Source: Saccharopolyspora rosea
GTDB lineage: Bacteria > Actinomycetota > Actinomycetes > Mycobacteriales > Pseudonocardiaceae
Direction: 5' to 3'
Assembly: GCF_025643595.1 (NCBI RefSeq)
Contig: NZ_CP102826.1
Location: 4,402,001-4,466,000, forward strand
Length of the DNA: 64,000 nt
Shown here: in pieces, positions 24,914-33,909 of the stretch
Layout of the letters: every line of letters begins with the position of its first letter
How positions within the stretch are numbered: the first letter of the stretch is position 1
Notes under the pieces: generated by a model
Told to the model about the DNA's origin: nothing
Database searches by the model: none
The model's input: only the letters and a program-made list of their open reading frames with translations
Program-made: the position numbers and the translations under genes

Positions 24914-25495
24914 CTACTCGCGTCGGCCCGGCCAGCCCTTGCGCACCGGCCACGGCCGCTGGTCGAACCAGGTTCCGGTCTCACCGGTGTCGCCGGGCCT
25001 CGCGGCGGGACGCTCGGGTTCCCCGCGTTCGGGTTCCCGGCGTTCCGGTTCCGGCGCGGGCACCGGCTCCGCGGGCTCGGGCGCGCCCTCGGGCGGTGCG
25101 GAGGGCACCGGCACGGTCACCGGCGCGGTCCGCGGCCCTTCGGGCAGCGGCGGCAGCTGGTCGATGACGCCCTCGTCGAGCAGCCCCTGGTAGATCCGCC
25201 TGACCCGGAGCCGGGCGTCCGCGACCGCCCGCTGGACCACGCCGGTGATCGCCTTCGCCAGCCCGGCGGCGGGCGCTTGCCGGGCCCGGGCGGCCAGTTC
25301 GAGGTCCAGCAGCACGCCGTCGCGGTCGACCGTGGCCCGGAGCAGGCCGTCGGTGGACGACGCGGTCCCCCGCACGGCCGCGGCTTCCCGCCCGGCCCAT
25401 TCCAGCGCCTGGTGCTTGCGGTTGATCGTCTCCTCTAGGTGTTCGGCGTCCGCGAGCAGCCGCGCCGCCTTGGCGTCCAGGTCCTCGGGTGGCAC
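24914..25495 (-). CDS. YbaB/EbfC-family nucleoid-associated-type protein
   Basis: 193 residues from a GTG start. Residues ~1-100 have the YbaB/EbfC pattern: an N-terminal coiled coil (LADAEHLEETINRKHQ), a short beta hairpin (LLRATVDRDGVLLDLEL) and a C-terminal helix (ITGVVQRAVADARLRV). A Pro/Glu-rich tail of ~70 residues follows. This variant is frequent next to WXG/EspC-type genes in Pseudonocardiales. It is the last gene of the three-gene cassette, 7 nt after the preceding gene. A DNA-binding role is family inference only. Confidence 0.78.
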   Translation of the reverse strand: MPPEDLDAKAARLLADAEHLEETINRKHQALEWAGREAAAVRGTASSTDGLLRATVDRDGVLLDLELAARARQAPAAGLAKAITGVVQRAVADARLRVRRIYQGLLDEGVIDQLPPLPEGPRTAPVTVPVPSAPPEGAPEPAEPVPAPEPERREPERGEPERPAARPGDTGETGTWFDQRPWPVRKGWPGRRE

Positions 25496-25502
25496 GCGTC
25501 GA

Positions 25503-26774
25503 TCACTGCTCTTCGTAGGCGTCGGGTTTGCGCTGCGGGGGCAGCGAACCCTTGATGAAGCCGTCCCACATGTTCTCGCCCCGCCGGTCCGCGGGATCGC
25601 GGATGTAGTGGTCGCGTTGGCGGTCGTGGTCCTTCTCCGGTACGCCGACGAGCTCGCTGCGGTCCGCGCGGTCGATCGTGCCCTGCGGCTGGTCGTCGCG
25701 CTTGAACTCCTCGGGGTCGAACTTGTCGTCCAAGACCACGGCCGGCCGTTCGACCCGCACCCCCGGCTCGCGCTTCCTCGGGTCGCCCCCGGTCACGCCG
25801 GTCAGGTTCTTCCCGGTCAGCGACTTCGTGACGGAGTACAGGGTGTCCTTGAGCTTCTCGGCCGCGGTTTCCGCGTCCTGCACGATCTTCTCCAGGTTGT
25901 GCGCCGCGTGGACGACGGCCTCACCCTTGGTCTTGGCCCCGATCATCAGCGGCGCCGCACTGGTCCCGACGTTCTTGAGCGCGTCACCGAACGCGAGTCC
26001 AGCCTGCGCGGTCGCCGCCGCCCGCGTCGCCTCCGTCGCCGTCGCCGCGGCGACCCCCAGACCGCTGCACGCGACACCGGCCGTGGCGAGCGCGCTGAGG
26101 ACGGTGACGGTGACCTTCTTGTCGGTCTCCTCCTTCTTCTCGAAGGCCTTCTTCGCCCGGGCGAAGACGTCCATCACGTCGCTGCGCAGCGCCAGCACCG
26201 CCGACTTGTACTTGTTGACGGCGACCCATGCCGCCGCCAGGCTGCCGTGGTACTTCGCCAGCGACATGCTCAGGTCGTTGAGGAACGTGATCCGGAAGTT
26301 GTCGGCGGCATTGCCCTCCCAGTGGACGAGGCTGTCCTTCATCCGGTTGATCCGGTCCTGGTAGCGGGCGTTGATGTCGACCGCCGGGTTCGAACCGTCC
26401 ATTCCGGACGCGGTCATGCCGTTGCCGCGCACGGCGACCTTGGACAGCGCGTCCAGGAACTCCCCGGCGGCCTCCAGGTCCCCGGAGAGGAGTTCGTGGT
26501 GCAGCAGGCTTTCCAGCTTGTCGTCGATCTCGTGCCAGCGGTTGAGCACGTCGTCCGAGGCGCCCATCCCGCCCGACCGGTCGATCGGTTTGCCCACCTC
26601 GGGCTTCTCGTTGACGCGGCTGGCTCTGGGATCGTTCGGCTCCGGGGCGGTGTGCGAGCCGTCGTCACCGTCCGAGAGGTAGGCCACGCCGACGTCGCTC
26701 CAGACGAGGCGCAGCGCGCGGCTGTAGTGCGCGCAGTGCTTGGCCCAGTCCTCGTTCTTCGTGATTCCCGTCAT
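25503..26774 (-). CDS. WXG/T7SS-type helical protein
   Basis: 423 residues. A helical N-terminal part contains HWEGNAADNFRITF, the Trp-x-Gly hairpin plus Phe seen in WXG100/PPE-type secretion substrates. A hydrophobic Ala-rich central stretch (VLSALATAGVACSGLGVAAA) may insert in a membrane. The C-terminal third is charged and ends MWDGFIKGSLPP. ATGA overlap with the EspC-like gene upstream. It is probably a type VII secretion substrate or a toxin-like carrier with its partner; no ESX core gene (EccC, EccD) is in the window, and no toxin domain is recognised. Confidence 0.7.
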   Translation of the reverse strand: MTGITKNEDWAKHCAHYSRALRLVWSDVGVAYLSDGDDGSHTAPEPNDPRASRVNEKPEVGKPIDRSGGMGASDDVLNRWHEIDDKLESLLHHELLSGDLEAAGEFLDALSKVAVRGNGMTASGMDGSNPAVDINARYQDRINRMKDSLVHWEGNAADNFRITFLNDLSMSLAKYHGSLAAAWVAVNKYKSAVLALRSDVMDVFARAKKAFEKKEETDKKVTVTVLSALATAGVACSGLGVAAATATEATRAAATAQAGLAFGDALKNVGTSAAPLMIGAKTKGEAVVHAAHNLEKIVQDAETAAEKLKDTLYSVTKSLTGKNLTGVTGGDPRKREPGVRVERPAVVLDDKFDPEEFKRDDQPQGTIDRADRSELVGVPEKDHDRQRDHYIRDPADRRGENMWDGFIKGSLPPQRKPDAYEEQ

Positions 26775-27094
26775 GGTTGTCCGTGCCCCCGCAGCCAGTC
26801 GGCGATTTCCTTGTCGTCGGCGTCGTAGCGCTGGGCGATCTGCATGAGCGCCTGCGCGGCCAGGTGCACGTTCTCCTTGTTGTCGGCGAGCACCCGTTCC
26901 AGGTAGTACCGCGTGTCGGACCAGTACGGCTCGATGCTCCGGAACACGTCGCCCCCGCCGCGGAACAGGTCGATGTCCTCGTCGACCTTGCGCAGCTTCG
27001 CCAGGCTCTCGTCCATATCACCAGCGAGCCCTTCCAGGTGCTGGTAAGCGGCTTTCCACAGCTCGGTGGCGTCCGCCTGGAATCCTTCAGCCAT
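26771..27094 (-). CDS. EspC/WXG100-like small helical protein
   Basis: 107 residues, wholly helical. MAEGFQADATELWKAAYQHL at the N-terminus fits the DUF2580/EspC-like families, which form helical-hairpin partners of larger T7SS substrates. ATGA overlap with the downstream 423-residue WXG-type gene implies co-folding partners. First gene of the cassette (EspC-like, WXG-type, YbaB-like). Confidence 0.7.
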   Translation of the reverse strand: MAEGFQADATELWKAAYQHLEGLAGDMDESLAKLRKVDEDIDLFRGGGDVFRSIEPYWSDTRYYLERVLADNKENVHLAAQALMQIAQRYDADDKEIADWLRGHGQP

Positions 27095-27240
27095 GTCCGC
27101 TCCCGTCGTCGATCCGGCCGATCCGCGACGTGGAGAAGCCCCGTCTCGCACCGCCCCGCATCGCTGGTGGGACGACGACGCTAGGCGCCGACGAGGAGCC
27201 TCGAAGCGGAACAACCGGACGCCACTCGAATGGAGCAGCG

Positions 27241-27293
27241 CCGCCGATGCCGAGCTCCCGCCGCGCAAAAGGAGTTCGAGGACAGGCCCTGAG
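27241..27293 (+). repeat. Dispersed repeat, degenerate right end
   Basis: CCGCGCAAAAGGAGTTCGAG then GACAGGCCCTGAG matches the right terminus of the repeat (GCAAAACGAGTTCGAAGACAGG then CTCTGAG) with several changes. It lies between the divergent EspC-like gene and the small ORF at 27402. Confidence 0.65.
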
Positions 27294-27401
27294 CCGCACT
27301 TCCACCCCCACTGGGACGATCGGGTGATCTTGGGAACGGTTACCGGCCGGTTCTGGTCCGATCGAAGGAGGAACCGAGCGGACACAGGAGAGGGCCTGCC
27401 C

Positions 27402-27620
27402 ATGCACCAACACGTGCACGCCGAGCTCGTCGGCGGTCCCGAGGACGGCCGGTCGTTCGTCCTCCCCGCCGTGGAGGCCGACATGCCGGTGGACCGGTTC
27501 ACGCTGCCCGCGCCCCGCGAGAGCGCGGCACCCTGCGCCCGCTACGCGCTCAGCGACCGGCGAGCCGACGGCGTGTGGCGCTACCGCTACGCCGGGGAGC
27601 AGCCGTTGGCCACCTCCTGA
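27402..27620 (+). CDS. Small conserved hypothetical protein, 72 aa
   Basis: Starts at ATG 27402 after AGGAGAGG. VHAELVGGPEDGRSFVLPAV is the conserved opening of a small actinobacterial family, and the C-terminus WRYRYAGEQ ends the usual fold. No function is known. A strong hairpin terminator begins at the nucleotide after its stop codon. Confidence 0.7.
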   Translation: MHQHVHAELVGGPEDGRSFVLPAVEADMPVDRFTLPAPRESAAPCARYALSDRRADGVWRYRYAGEQPLATS

Positions 27621-27649
27621 CCCGGCGTGACCACCGCGGTCACGCCGGG
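27621..27649. terminator. Hairpin terminator
   Basis: CCCGGCGTGACC-ACCGC-GGTCACGCCGGG: a perfect 12-bp stem with a 5-nt loop, starting right after the stop codon of the 72-aa gene. No U-tract, as is common for actinobacterial terminators. Confidence 0.75.
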
Positions 27650-27731
27650 GTGCGCGGATCGGTCCTGCCGATCACCCGCGCAGTTACTTAGCATGGGTAA
27701 CGAATACGGGACGCGCAGCGCAGGAGGGACC

Positions 27732-29216
27732 GTGTCGCTCACCGAACGCATCACGGCGGCGATCGCCGAGCCGGCCACCGACGACGGGTTCGACCCGCAC
27801 GCCGAACTCGCCGAGGTCCTCGCCGGGGTGGGGCTGGAGCCCGCGGACTCCGGTGGCCGGATCGAGTTCCGCGGCGCCGACCCGGTGGTGCCGAGCCCGC
27901 TGCGGCTCGGCGGCGCGTCCGCGATCGCGCTGGTCGCCAAGTCCGTCGCGATGGCCCGGCTGTGGCGGCTGCGGGGCGGCGACGGCCAGGACATCTCGGT
28001 CGACCTGCGGGTCACCCCGCACCGGCTGTGCCCGTTCTACGACCGCCGGTGGGAACTGCTCAACGGCTATCCGGCGGGCAGCCCGGCCAACCCGAGCCAG
28101 GCGCTCGGCTTCACGTTCCACCGCACCGCCGACGACCGGTGGGTGATGCCGCTCAACCCGTACCCGAAGCTCAAGATCGGCGCGCAGAAGCTGCTCGGCG
28201 TGCCCGACGACCACGAGGCGGTCGCCCGCGCGGTCGCCGGGTGGAAGGCCCGCGACCTGGAGGAGGCCGGTGAGCGCGCCGGTGTGGTGATGCCCATGCT
28301 GCGCACCCCCGAGGAGCTGCTCGCCGAGCCCCAGTACCGCGACTTCCTCGCCCACGCGCCGCTCATCGAGATCACCAAGATCGGCGACAGCGAACCCGAA
28401 CCGTTGCCGAGGAGCGCGAACGCGCCGCTGGACGGTGTCCGGGCCCTGGGCATGGGCCACGTGATCGCCGGAGCCGGTGCGGGTCGCGCGCTCGCGCTGC
28501 ACGGCGCCGACGTGCTCAACCTGTGGCGGCCGAACGAACTCGAACACGACACGACCTACCTCACCGCCAACGTCGGCACCCGCTCGGCCACCGTCGACCC
28601 GCGCCGGGGCGAGGGGCCCGCGCTGATCCGGCGGCTGCTCTCCGGAGCCGACGTGTTCTACGCCAACCGGCGGCCCGGTTACCTCGACTCCATCGGCCTG
28701 TCCCCGGAGGAGGCCGCCGCGACCCGGCCGGGCATCGTGCACGTGACCGCGTCGTTCAACGGGCCGACCGGCCCGTGGGCCGGCCGCGTCGGCTTCGACC
28801 AGTCGGCGGGCAGCGTGGTCGGCATGATGAACCTGGAAGGTGGCGGCGACACCCCCGCCCTGCCGCCGATCCTGGTCGTCAACGACTACATCGTGTCCTG
28901 GCTGATGACCGTCGGCGCCGTGCAGGCGCTGATCCGCCGCGCCACCGAGGGCGGCAGCTACCGCGTGCACGTGTCGCTGACCAGGGCGGCGCTGTGGATC
29001 CTGAGCATGGGGATCTTCGACCGCGACTACGCGCACGAGATCGCCGGAACCGGCGGGGAGCACGCCTACCTGGACCCGGAGACGTTCACCGCCGACACCC
29101 CGCTCGGCCGGTACCAGGGCGTCACCGACCAGGTGCGGATGAGCGCCACCCCCGGCGAGTACCGCCAGGTCCTGGTGCCGCGCGGGGCGAGCCGCCCCGA
29201 GTGGCTCGACCGGTGA
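27732..29216 (+). CDS. CaiB/BaiF-type CoA-transferase (family III)
   Basis: 494 residues from GTG 27732, chosen because AGGAGGG precedes it at proper spacing; ATG 27693 would add 13 residues without a site. Family III landmarks include LDGVRALGMGHVIAGAGAGR (CoA-binding Rossmann part), ADVLNLWRP and GFDQSAGSVVGMM, whose Asp is the expected catalytic residue. The N-terminal ~200 residues form a degenerate first half, as in fused two-domain members. Transfers CoA between organic acids; substrate unknown. Confidence 0.85.
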   Translation: MSLTERITAAIAEPATDDGFDPHAELAEVLAGVGLEPADSGGRIEFRGADPVVPSPLRLGGASAIALVAKSVAMARLWRLRGGDGQDISVDLRVTPHRLCPFYDRRWELLNGYPAGSPANPSQALGFTFHRTADDRWVMPLNPYPKLKIGAQKLLGVPDDHEAVARAVAGWKARDLEEAGERAGVVMPMLRTPEELLAEPQYRDFLAHAPLIEITKIGDSEPEPLPRSANAPLDGVRALGMGHVIAGAGAGRALALHGADVLNLWRPNELEHDTTYLTANVGTRSATVDPRRGEGPALIRRLLSGADVFYANRRPGYLDSIGLSPEEAAATRPGIVHVTASFNGPTGPWAGRVGFDQSAGSVVGMMNLEGGGDTPALPPILVVNDYIVSWLMTVGAVQALIRRATEGGSYRVHVSLTRAALWILSMGIFDRDYAHEIAGTGGEHAYLDPETFTADTPLGRYQGVTDQVRMSATPGEYRQVLVPRGASRPEWLDR

Positions 29217-29278
29217 GCGCCCGCTTGCTCGGACAGGGCCGGGTGGAGTCGTCACCGGCGTGTGACAGGCTCTCGCCC

Positions 29279-30079
29279 ATGCGCATCGCGACCTGGAACG
29301 TCAACTCCGTCGGCGCCCGGCTGCCCCGCCTGCTGGACTGGCTGTCCACCGCCGGGCCGGACGTCGTGTGCCTGCAGGAACTCAAGTGCGCCGCCGAGGC
29401 GTTCCCGTTCGACGCGGTCGGCGAGCTGGGCTACGAGGTGGCCGCGCACGGCACCGGCCGGTGGAACGGTGTGGCGGTGCTGTCCAAGGTCGGGCTGACC
29501 GACGTCCGCCGGGGACTGCTGGACGAGCCCGGCTACCAGGCCGACGACGCCGAGGCCGAGGCCACCGAGCCGCGCGCCGTCGCCGCGACCTGCGGGGGCG
29601 TGCGGGTGTGGTCGGTCTACGTGCCCAACGGCCGCGAAGTCGGCCACTCCCACTACGCGTACAAGCTGCGCTGGCTGGACGCGCTGCGCGCGACCGCCGC
29701 CGAGGAGCTGGCCGAGCCGCGCCCGTTCGCGGTCCTCGGCGACTTCAACATCGCCCCCACCGACGCCGACGTCTGGGACATCGCCGAGTTCGCCGACTGC
29801 ACCCACGTCACCGAAGCGGAGCGCAAGGCCCTGACGGCGCTGGCCGAGACCGGCCTGTCCGAGGTCTACCCGCGACCGCTGAAGTACGACGTGCCGTTCA
29901 CGTACTGGGACTACCGGGCGCTGTGCTTCCCGAAGAACCGCGGAATGCGCATCGACCTCGTCTACGGCAACCCGGCTTTCACCACCGCCGTCCAGGACTC
30001 CTACGTGGACCGGGAAGCCCGCAAGGGCAAGGGAACCTCCGACCACGCCCCGGTCGTGGTGGACCTGGAACTCGGCTGA
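29279..30079 (+). CDS. xthA: Exodeoxyribonuclease III
   Basis: 266 residues, full length for ExoIII. ATWNVNSVGAR, CLQELKC (metal-binding Glu), VYVPNG, LGDFNIAP (catalytic Asp/Asn) and GTSDHAPVVV (catalytic His) are all present. It cleaves at AP sites and removes 3' blocking groups in base-excision repair. A reverse-oriented repeat end lies 26 nt downstream, before the convergent methyltransferase gene. Confidence 0.95.
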   Translation: MRIATWNVNSVGARLPRLLDWLSTAGPDVVCLQELKCAAEAFPFDAVGELGYEVAAHGTGRWNGVAVLSKVGLTDVRRGLLDEPGYQADDAEAEATEPRAVAATCGGVRVWSVYVPNGREVGHSHYAYKLRWLDALRATAAEELAEPRPFAVLGDFNIAPTDADVWDIAEFADCTHVTEAERKALTALAETGLSEVYPRPLKYDVPFTYWDYRALCFPKNRGMRIDLVYGNPAFTTAVQDSYVDREARKGKGTSDHAPVVVDLELG

Positions 30080-30105
30080 GAGCCTGCTACGGGCTCGTTG
30101 TGCGT

Positions 30106-30150
30106 GAGCCTGTCTTCGAACTCGTTTTGGGTGGCGGTGCCGGTGGGCGG
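30106..30150 (-). repeat. Dispersed repeat, isolated right end (reverse)
   Basis: GAGCCTGTCTTCGAACTCG followed by TTTTGGGTGGCGGTGCCGG is the exact reverse complement of the right terminus of the full copies. The hairpin half is absent. It lies between the convergent xthA and DUF574 genes. Confidence 0.82.
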
Positions 30151-30187
30151 GACCGGCGCCGCGCACCAGGAGTCCGGGCACCGGCGT

Positions 30188-30988
30188 TCACGCCTTCCGA
30201 GCCACTCCCGCGAGCAGGCGGCCCGCTTCCGGGTTGTCCTCGGCGTCGACGTCGCGGGCGCGCAGCCACGCGGAGATGGGTTGCAGGCCGGGGTCGCGGA
30301 GCAGGAAGTCGCCGAACAGGTCGCGGATTTCGTCCTGGCTGCGCGGGAAGATGTTGTCCTGGGTGCTGCGCATCATCTCGACGAGATCCTCGGTCGCGGC
30401 GTCCAGGGCCAGGTGCGTCATCGCCAGGTGGCTGCCGGGGGCGAGCGCATCGCGGTAGCGGGCCATCACCTGCTGCGGCTGCTTGTCCGGGCCGATGTAG
30501 TGGAACAGGGTCACCACGAGCAGCCCCACCGGGCGGGAGAAGTCCAGCAGCCGTGCGCACTCCGGCGAGTCGAGGACGCGGTCCACGTCGGCGGCGTCCG
30601 CGTGCACCATGGTGGCGTTGTCGTTGTCCCCCAACAGCATCCGGGTGTGCGCGACCGCGACCGCCTCGTAGTCCACGTAGACCACCTTGACGTCCGGGGC
30701 GATCTCGTGGGCGACCTCGTGCACGTTGCCGCGGGTGGGGATGCCCGATCCCAGGTCGAGGAACTGGCGGATGCCGGAGTGGACCATCAGCCGCACCGCC
30801 TCCCGCAGGAAGAGCCGGTTGAGGATGGCCATCGGGCGCGCGTAGGGGTGGGAGGCGACGAGCTTGTCGCCGAATTCGCGGTCCACCGCGAAGTTGTGCG
30901 CGCCGCCCAGCAGGTAGTCGTAGAGCCGGGCGGCGCTCGGCACGCTCAGGTCGACACCGTCGGGCAGCCCCTGCCGCGGATTCGTCAT
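30188..30988 (-). CDS. SAM-dependent methyltransferase, DUF574 family
   Basis: 266 residues. The family opening SVPSAARLYDYLLGGAHNF is present, followed by FLDLGSGIPTRGNVHEVA (SAM-binding loop) and PVGLLVVTLFHYI. This family is greatly expanded in actinomycetes and few members have known substrates. A remnant of another member is found at 62.9 kb. No operon partner. Confidence 0.88.
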   Translation of the reverse strand: MTNPRQGLPDGVDLSVPSAARLYDYLLGGAHNFAVDREFGDKLVASHPYARPMAILNRLFLREAVRLMVHSGIRQFLDLGSGIPTRGNVHEVAHEIAPDVKVVYVDYEAVAVAHTRMLLGDNDNATMVHADAADVDRVLDSPECARLLDFSRPVGLLVVTLFHYIGPDKQPQQVMARYRDALAPGSHLAMTHLALDAATEDLVEMMRSTQDNIFPRSQDEIRDLFGDFLLRDPGLQPISAWLRARDVDAEDNPEAGRLLAGVARKA

Positions 30989-31098
30989 CGTTCGCCTTCC
31001 TCCGCCCGGCCGGGCGGTCGTCGCCGCTGTCAGGCCGCGAACGTAACTCACCCGCGAGCGCGGATCACCGCTTGTGTCCAACCCGCAACACTGGCCGC

Positions 31099-32052
31099 TC
31101 ACAGCCGTTCGACGCCGCTGCGCTTCATCGCGCTGACGACGACGAACGGTTCGACGGCCACCGCGCCCGCCAGCCAGTCCCCGGAGGTCGTGAACGAGTA
31201 CAGCGAGGCGCGGTCGGCAACGGTGACGTCGGCGCACAACTGGTACTCGCCGGTGGTGGCGGCGACGTAGCGGACCAGCGGGGAGCGCAGCAGCGCGTGT
31301 CCGGTGGTGTCCACCTGGCCCGGTTTCACCTTGATCCACAGCATCGCCTCCACCGGCACGCCGAGCGCCTCCGGTTCGACCACGGCGCGCACCAGCAGCC
31401 GACCCGAGCGGCGCATGCGTTCCACCCGGCGGCGCGCGGTCGCCTCCGAAATGCCCGCGATGCGGCCGAGTTCGTCGTGCGTGCGCCTGCCGTCCGCGGC
31501 CAGGGCTTGCAGCATCAGCCGGTCCTCCCGGGTGAGTTCGCCGTCCCGCTGCGACGCGGCGGGGGTGACCGGCTCGAACTCGCGCAGCCCGGCCACCTCG
31601 TCGTCGGAGAGCACCCCGGGCTGCCATTCGTGGACGGTGCGGAAGTACTTCAGCACCGGGTGCGCGGAGCTGTTCACCAGCCCCGGGACGCCGGGCAGCT
31701 CGTCGAGCACCACCTCGGCCGGCCGCGGGGTGACCAGCTCGACGATGCAGTCCATCGACCCGGCCAGGGCGTAGGCGAACGTGGTGTCCTCCCGCCGGGC
31801 CAGCGCGCGCACCACGGTGCGGGTCATGCCCGGCGCGCACGCCACGCGCAGCAACGTCGCGTCACCGGCCCGCGACATGCCGGTCACCACGACGACGCCG
31901 GACTCCAGCAGGCGGGTGCCGCGCCGGGTGATGGTGCGTTCCGGCTCGCCGAGCACCGCCGCGATGCGGCGCCACGACGCCCGCCCGTCGACCTGCAACG
32001 CGGCGAGAACGCGGCGGTCCAGCTCGTCCAGTCGAACCCTGGTGTCGCTCAT
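31099..32052 (-). CDS. Lrp/AsnC-family regulator, two-lobed
   Basis: 317 residues, about twice the usual length: two HTH units (RLDELDRRVLAALQVDGRAS and LTREDRLMLQALAADGR...RRTHDELGRIAGIS) each followed by an AsnC/RAM-type ligand region. Such tandem Lrp proteins are common in actinobacteria. It is divergent from the DUF3311/SSS symporter pair with ~110 bp between, so it probably regulates that transporter in response to an amino or organic acid (inference). Confidence 0.87.
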   Translation of the reverse strand: MSDTRVRLDELDRRVLAALQVDGRASWRRIAAVLGEPERTITRRGTRLLESGVVVVTGMSRAGDATLLRVACAPGMTRTVVRALARREDTTFAYALAGSMDCIVELVTPRPAEVVLDELPGVPGLVNSSAHPVLKYFRTVHEWQPGVLSDDEVAGLREFEPVTPAASQRDGELTREDRLMLQALAADGRRTHDELGRIAGISEATARRRVERMRRSGRLLVRAVVEPEALGVPVEAMLWIKVKPGQVDTTGHALLRSPLVRYVAATTGEYQLCADVTVADRASLYSFTTSGDWLAGAVAVEPFVVVSAMKRSGVERL

Positions 32053-32162
32053 CGGCCAAGTATGTGGCGGGATCCGGCGAGATCGAAGGGTTGACTTGTT
32101 CACGGCGCACGCCCGGCCGATCCTCTGCGGCACCACGTCACCGCAGCCCCAGGAGGACGCCC

Positions 32163-32372
32163 GTGAAGCGTCGCCACCTCACCCTGCTCCCCGTGATACC
32201 GGCCCTGGCCCTGCTCGGGTCGGTCTACCTGCCGTTCGTCAACGCGCCGACGCTGTGGTTCGGCATGCCGTCGCTGTTCGTGTGGGTGTCGGTGTGGGTC
32301 CTGCTGATCACACCGACGCTGCTGGTCGTCGAGCGCGGCTGGGCGCGGCACCGGAAGGAGGGCGACGAGTGA
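32163..32372 (+). CDS. DUF3311 small membrane protein
   Basis: 69 residues from GTG 32163 with AGGAGG upstream. Two hydrophobic helices with LPFVNAPTLWFGMPSLF between them are the DUF3311 signature. These proteins pair with sodium:solute symporters, probably as a small accessory subunit, and here the stop overlaps the symporter start (GTGA). Confidence 0.9.
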   Translation: MKRRHLTLLPVIPALALLGSVYLPFVNAPTLWFGMPSLFVWVSVWVLLITPTLLVVERGWARHRKEGDE

Positions 32373-33817
32373 GCGTGACCCTCGCGGTGTCGCTGGTCGG
32401 CATGGTCGTCATCGGTGTGCTGGGTTTCCTCGGCCGCCGCGGCAGGTCCGCGAACCTGGCCGAGTGGACGGTCGGCCGGCGCAGCTTCGGCACCTTCACG
32501 ATGTGGTTCCTGCAGGCCGGCGAGTCGTTCACCACCTTCACCTTCCTGGCCGTGGCCGGACTGGCGTTCACCGGCGGCGCCTCGGCGACCTACGCGATCC
32601 CCTACATCCCGCTGGCCTACCTCGGCCTGTACTTCCTGGGGCCGAAGGTGTGGCGGCTGGGCAAGGAACACCACTACCTGACCCAGGCGGACTTCTTCCA
32701 GGAGCGCTACGGCAGCCCGCTGCTGGGCCGCGTCGTGGCGGTGATGGGCGTGGTGTTCCTGCTGCCCTACCTCCAGCTCCAGATCACCGGGCTGGGCCTC
32801 ATCGTCAAGCTGGTCACCGGCGACGCCTCCTCGGGGGTGCTGAGCATGGTGCTGGCGACCGTGCTGACGGTGGCGTTCGTGCTGTGGTCGGGAATCCGCG
32901 GCGTGGCCAGCACCGCGTACCTGAAGGACGCGCTGATGATCCTCGCGATCTTCCTGGTGATCGCCGTGGTGCCGGTGCACTTCGCGGGCGGCGTCTCCGC
33001 GGTGTTCCGCCGTCTCCAGCAGACCGACCCGCAGGCGCTGTTCGTCCACACCGGACACTACGACCACACGTGGTGGCTGACCAGCATCCTGATCTCGGCC
33101 ATCGGCAGCATGTTCCTCACGCTGCCGCACCTGTGGCCGCCGCTGCTGTCGGCGCGCGACGGCGGGGTGGTGCGCCGGAACAACATCTTCCTGCCGCTGT
33201 ACCAGCTGGCGATCATGCTGCCGATCATCATCGGCTACACCGGTCTGCTGGTGCTGCCGCGCGGCACCGACGACAACGCGGTGCTGCTGACGCTGACCGC
33301 GCGGGCGCTGCCGGACTGGGCGGTCGGGTTCGTCGCGGTCGCCGCGGCGGCCTCGGCCATGGTGCCCGCGGCGGTGATGTGCATGGGCATGTCGACGCTG
33401 GTGGCGCACAACCTGGTGCGCCCGAAGGGTCCGCGGGCCCAGTTGTGGGTCAACCACGGCACGGTGATCGCCGCGGCGGGGCTGGCGCTGGTGCTCGGCA
33501 TCGTGCGCCCGGACCTGCTGGCGAACCTGCTGCTGCTGACCTTCAGCGGGCTCGCCCAGCTCGCCCCGGGCCTGGCCGCGGTCGTCGGCCGCCGCAGGCT
33601 GCTGTCGGCCGGTCCGGCGCTGCTGGGCATGCTGGCCGGTGTCGCGGTGGTCGCGTGGATGACGTTCTTCGAGGTGTCGATCGCCCACATCAACGCGGGC
33701 ATCGTCGGCCTGGTGGTCAACATCGCGCTGGCGGCCCTGGCCCAGCTGCTGGTGGGCAAACCCCGCCAGGTCAGCAGCTGGGCCACTCGCCGGCTGGCCG
33801 CGGAGGCGGCGGACTGA
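32369..33817 (+). CDS. Sodium:solute symporter (SSS family)
   Basis: 482 residues, about 13 membrane segments, start GTG overlapping the DUF3311 stop. AEWTVGRRSFGTFTMWFLQA and GGASATYAIPYIPLAYLG are conserved SSS regions. Such symporters take up carboxylic acids, amino acids or sugars with Na+. The DUF3311 partner and divergent Lrp regulator form a standard actinobacterial arrangement. Substrate unknown. Confidence 0.88.
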   Translation: MSVTLAVSLVGMVVIGVLGFLGRRGRSANLAEWTVGRRSFGTFTMWFLQAGESFTTFTFLAVAGLAFTGGASATYAIPYIPLAYLGLYFLGPKVWRLGKEHHYLTQADFFQERYGSPLLGRVVAVMGVVFLLPYLQLQITGLGLIVKLVTGDASSGVLSMVLATVLTVAFVLWSGIRGVASTAYLKDALMILAIFLVIAVVPVHFAGGVSAVFRRLQQTDPQALFVHTGHYDHTWWLTSILISAIGSMFLTLPHLWPPLLSARDGGVVRRNNIFLPLYQLAIMLPIIIGYTGLLVLPRGTDDNAVLLTLTARALPDWAVGFVAVAAAASAMVPAAVMCMGMSTLVAHNLVRPKGPRAQLWVNHGTVIAAAGLALVLGIVRPDLLANLLLLTFSGLAQLAPGLAAVVGRRRLLSAGPALLGMLAGVAVVAWMTFFEVSIAHINAGIVGLVVNIALAALAQLLVGKPRQVSSWATRRLAAEAAD

Positions 33818-33818
33818 G

Positions 33819-33854
33819 CCCGGCACCGCCACCCAAAACGAGTTCAAAGACAGA
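33819..33854 (+). repeat. Dispersed repeat, isolated right end
   Basis: CCGGCACCGCCACCCAAAAC then GAGTTCAAAGACAG is identical in pattern to the right terminus of full copies. It begins 1 nt after the stop codon of the SSS symporter gene, with no left half. Confidence 0.82.
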
Positions 33855-33909
33855 CTCCGGACGCCGCCCTCTTCTAGGCTGGGGCCCCCAGCCGTCCGAG
33901 GAGGAGAGC

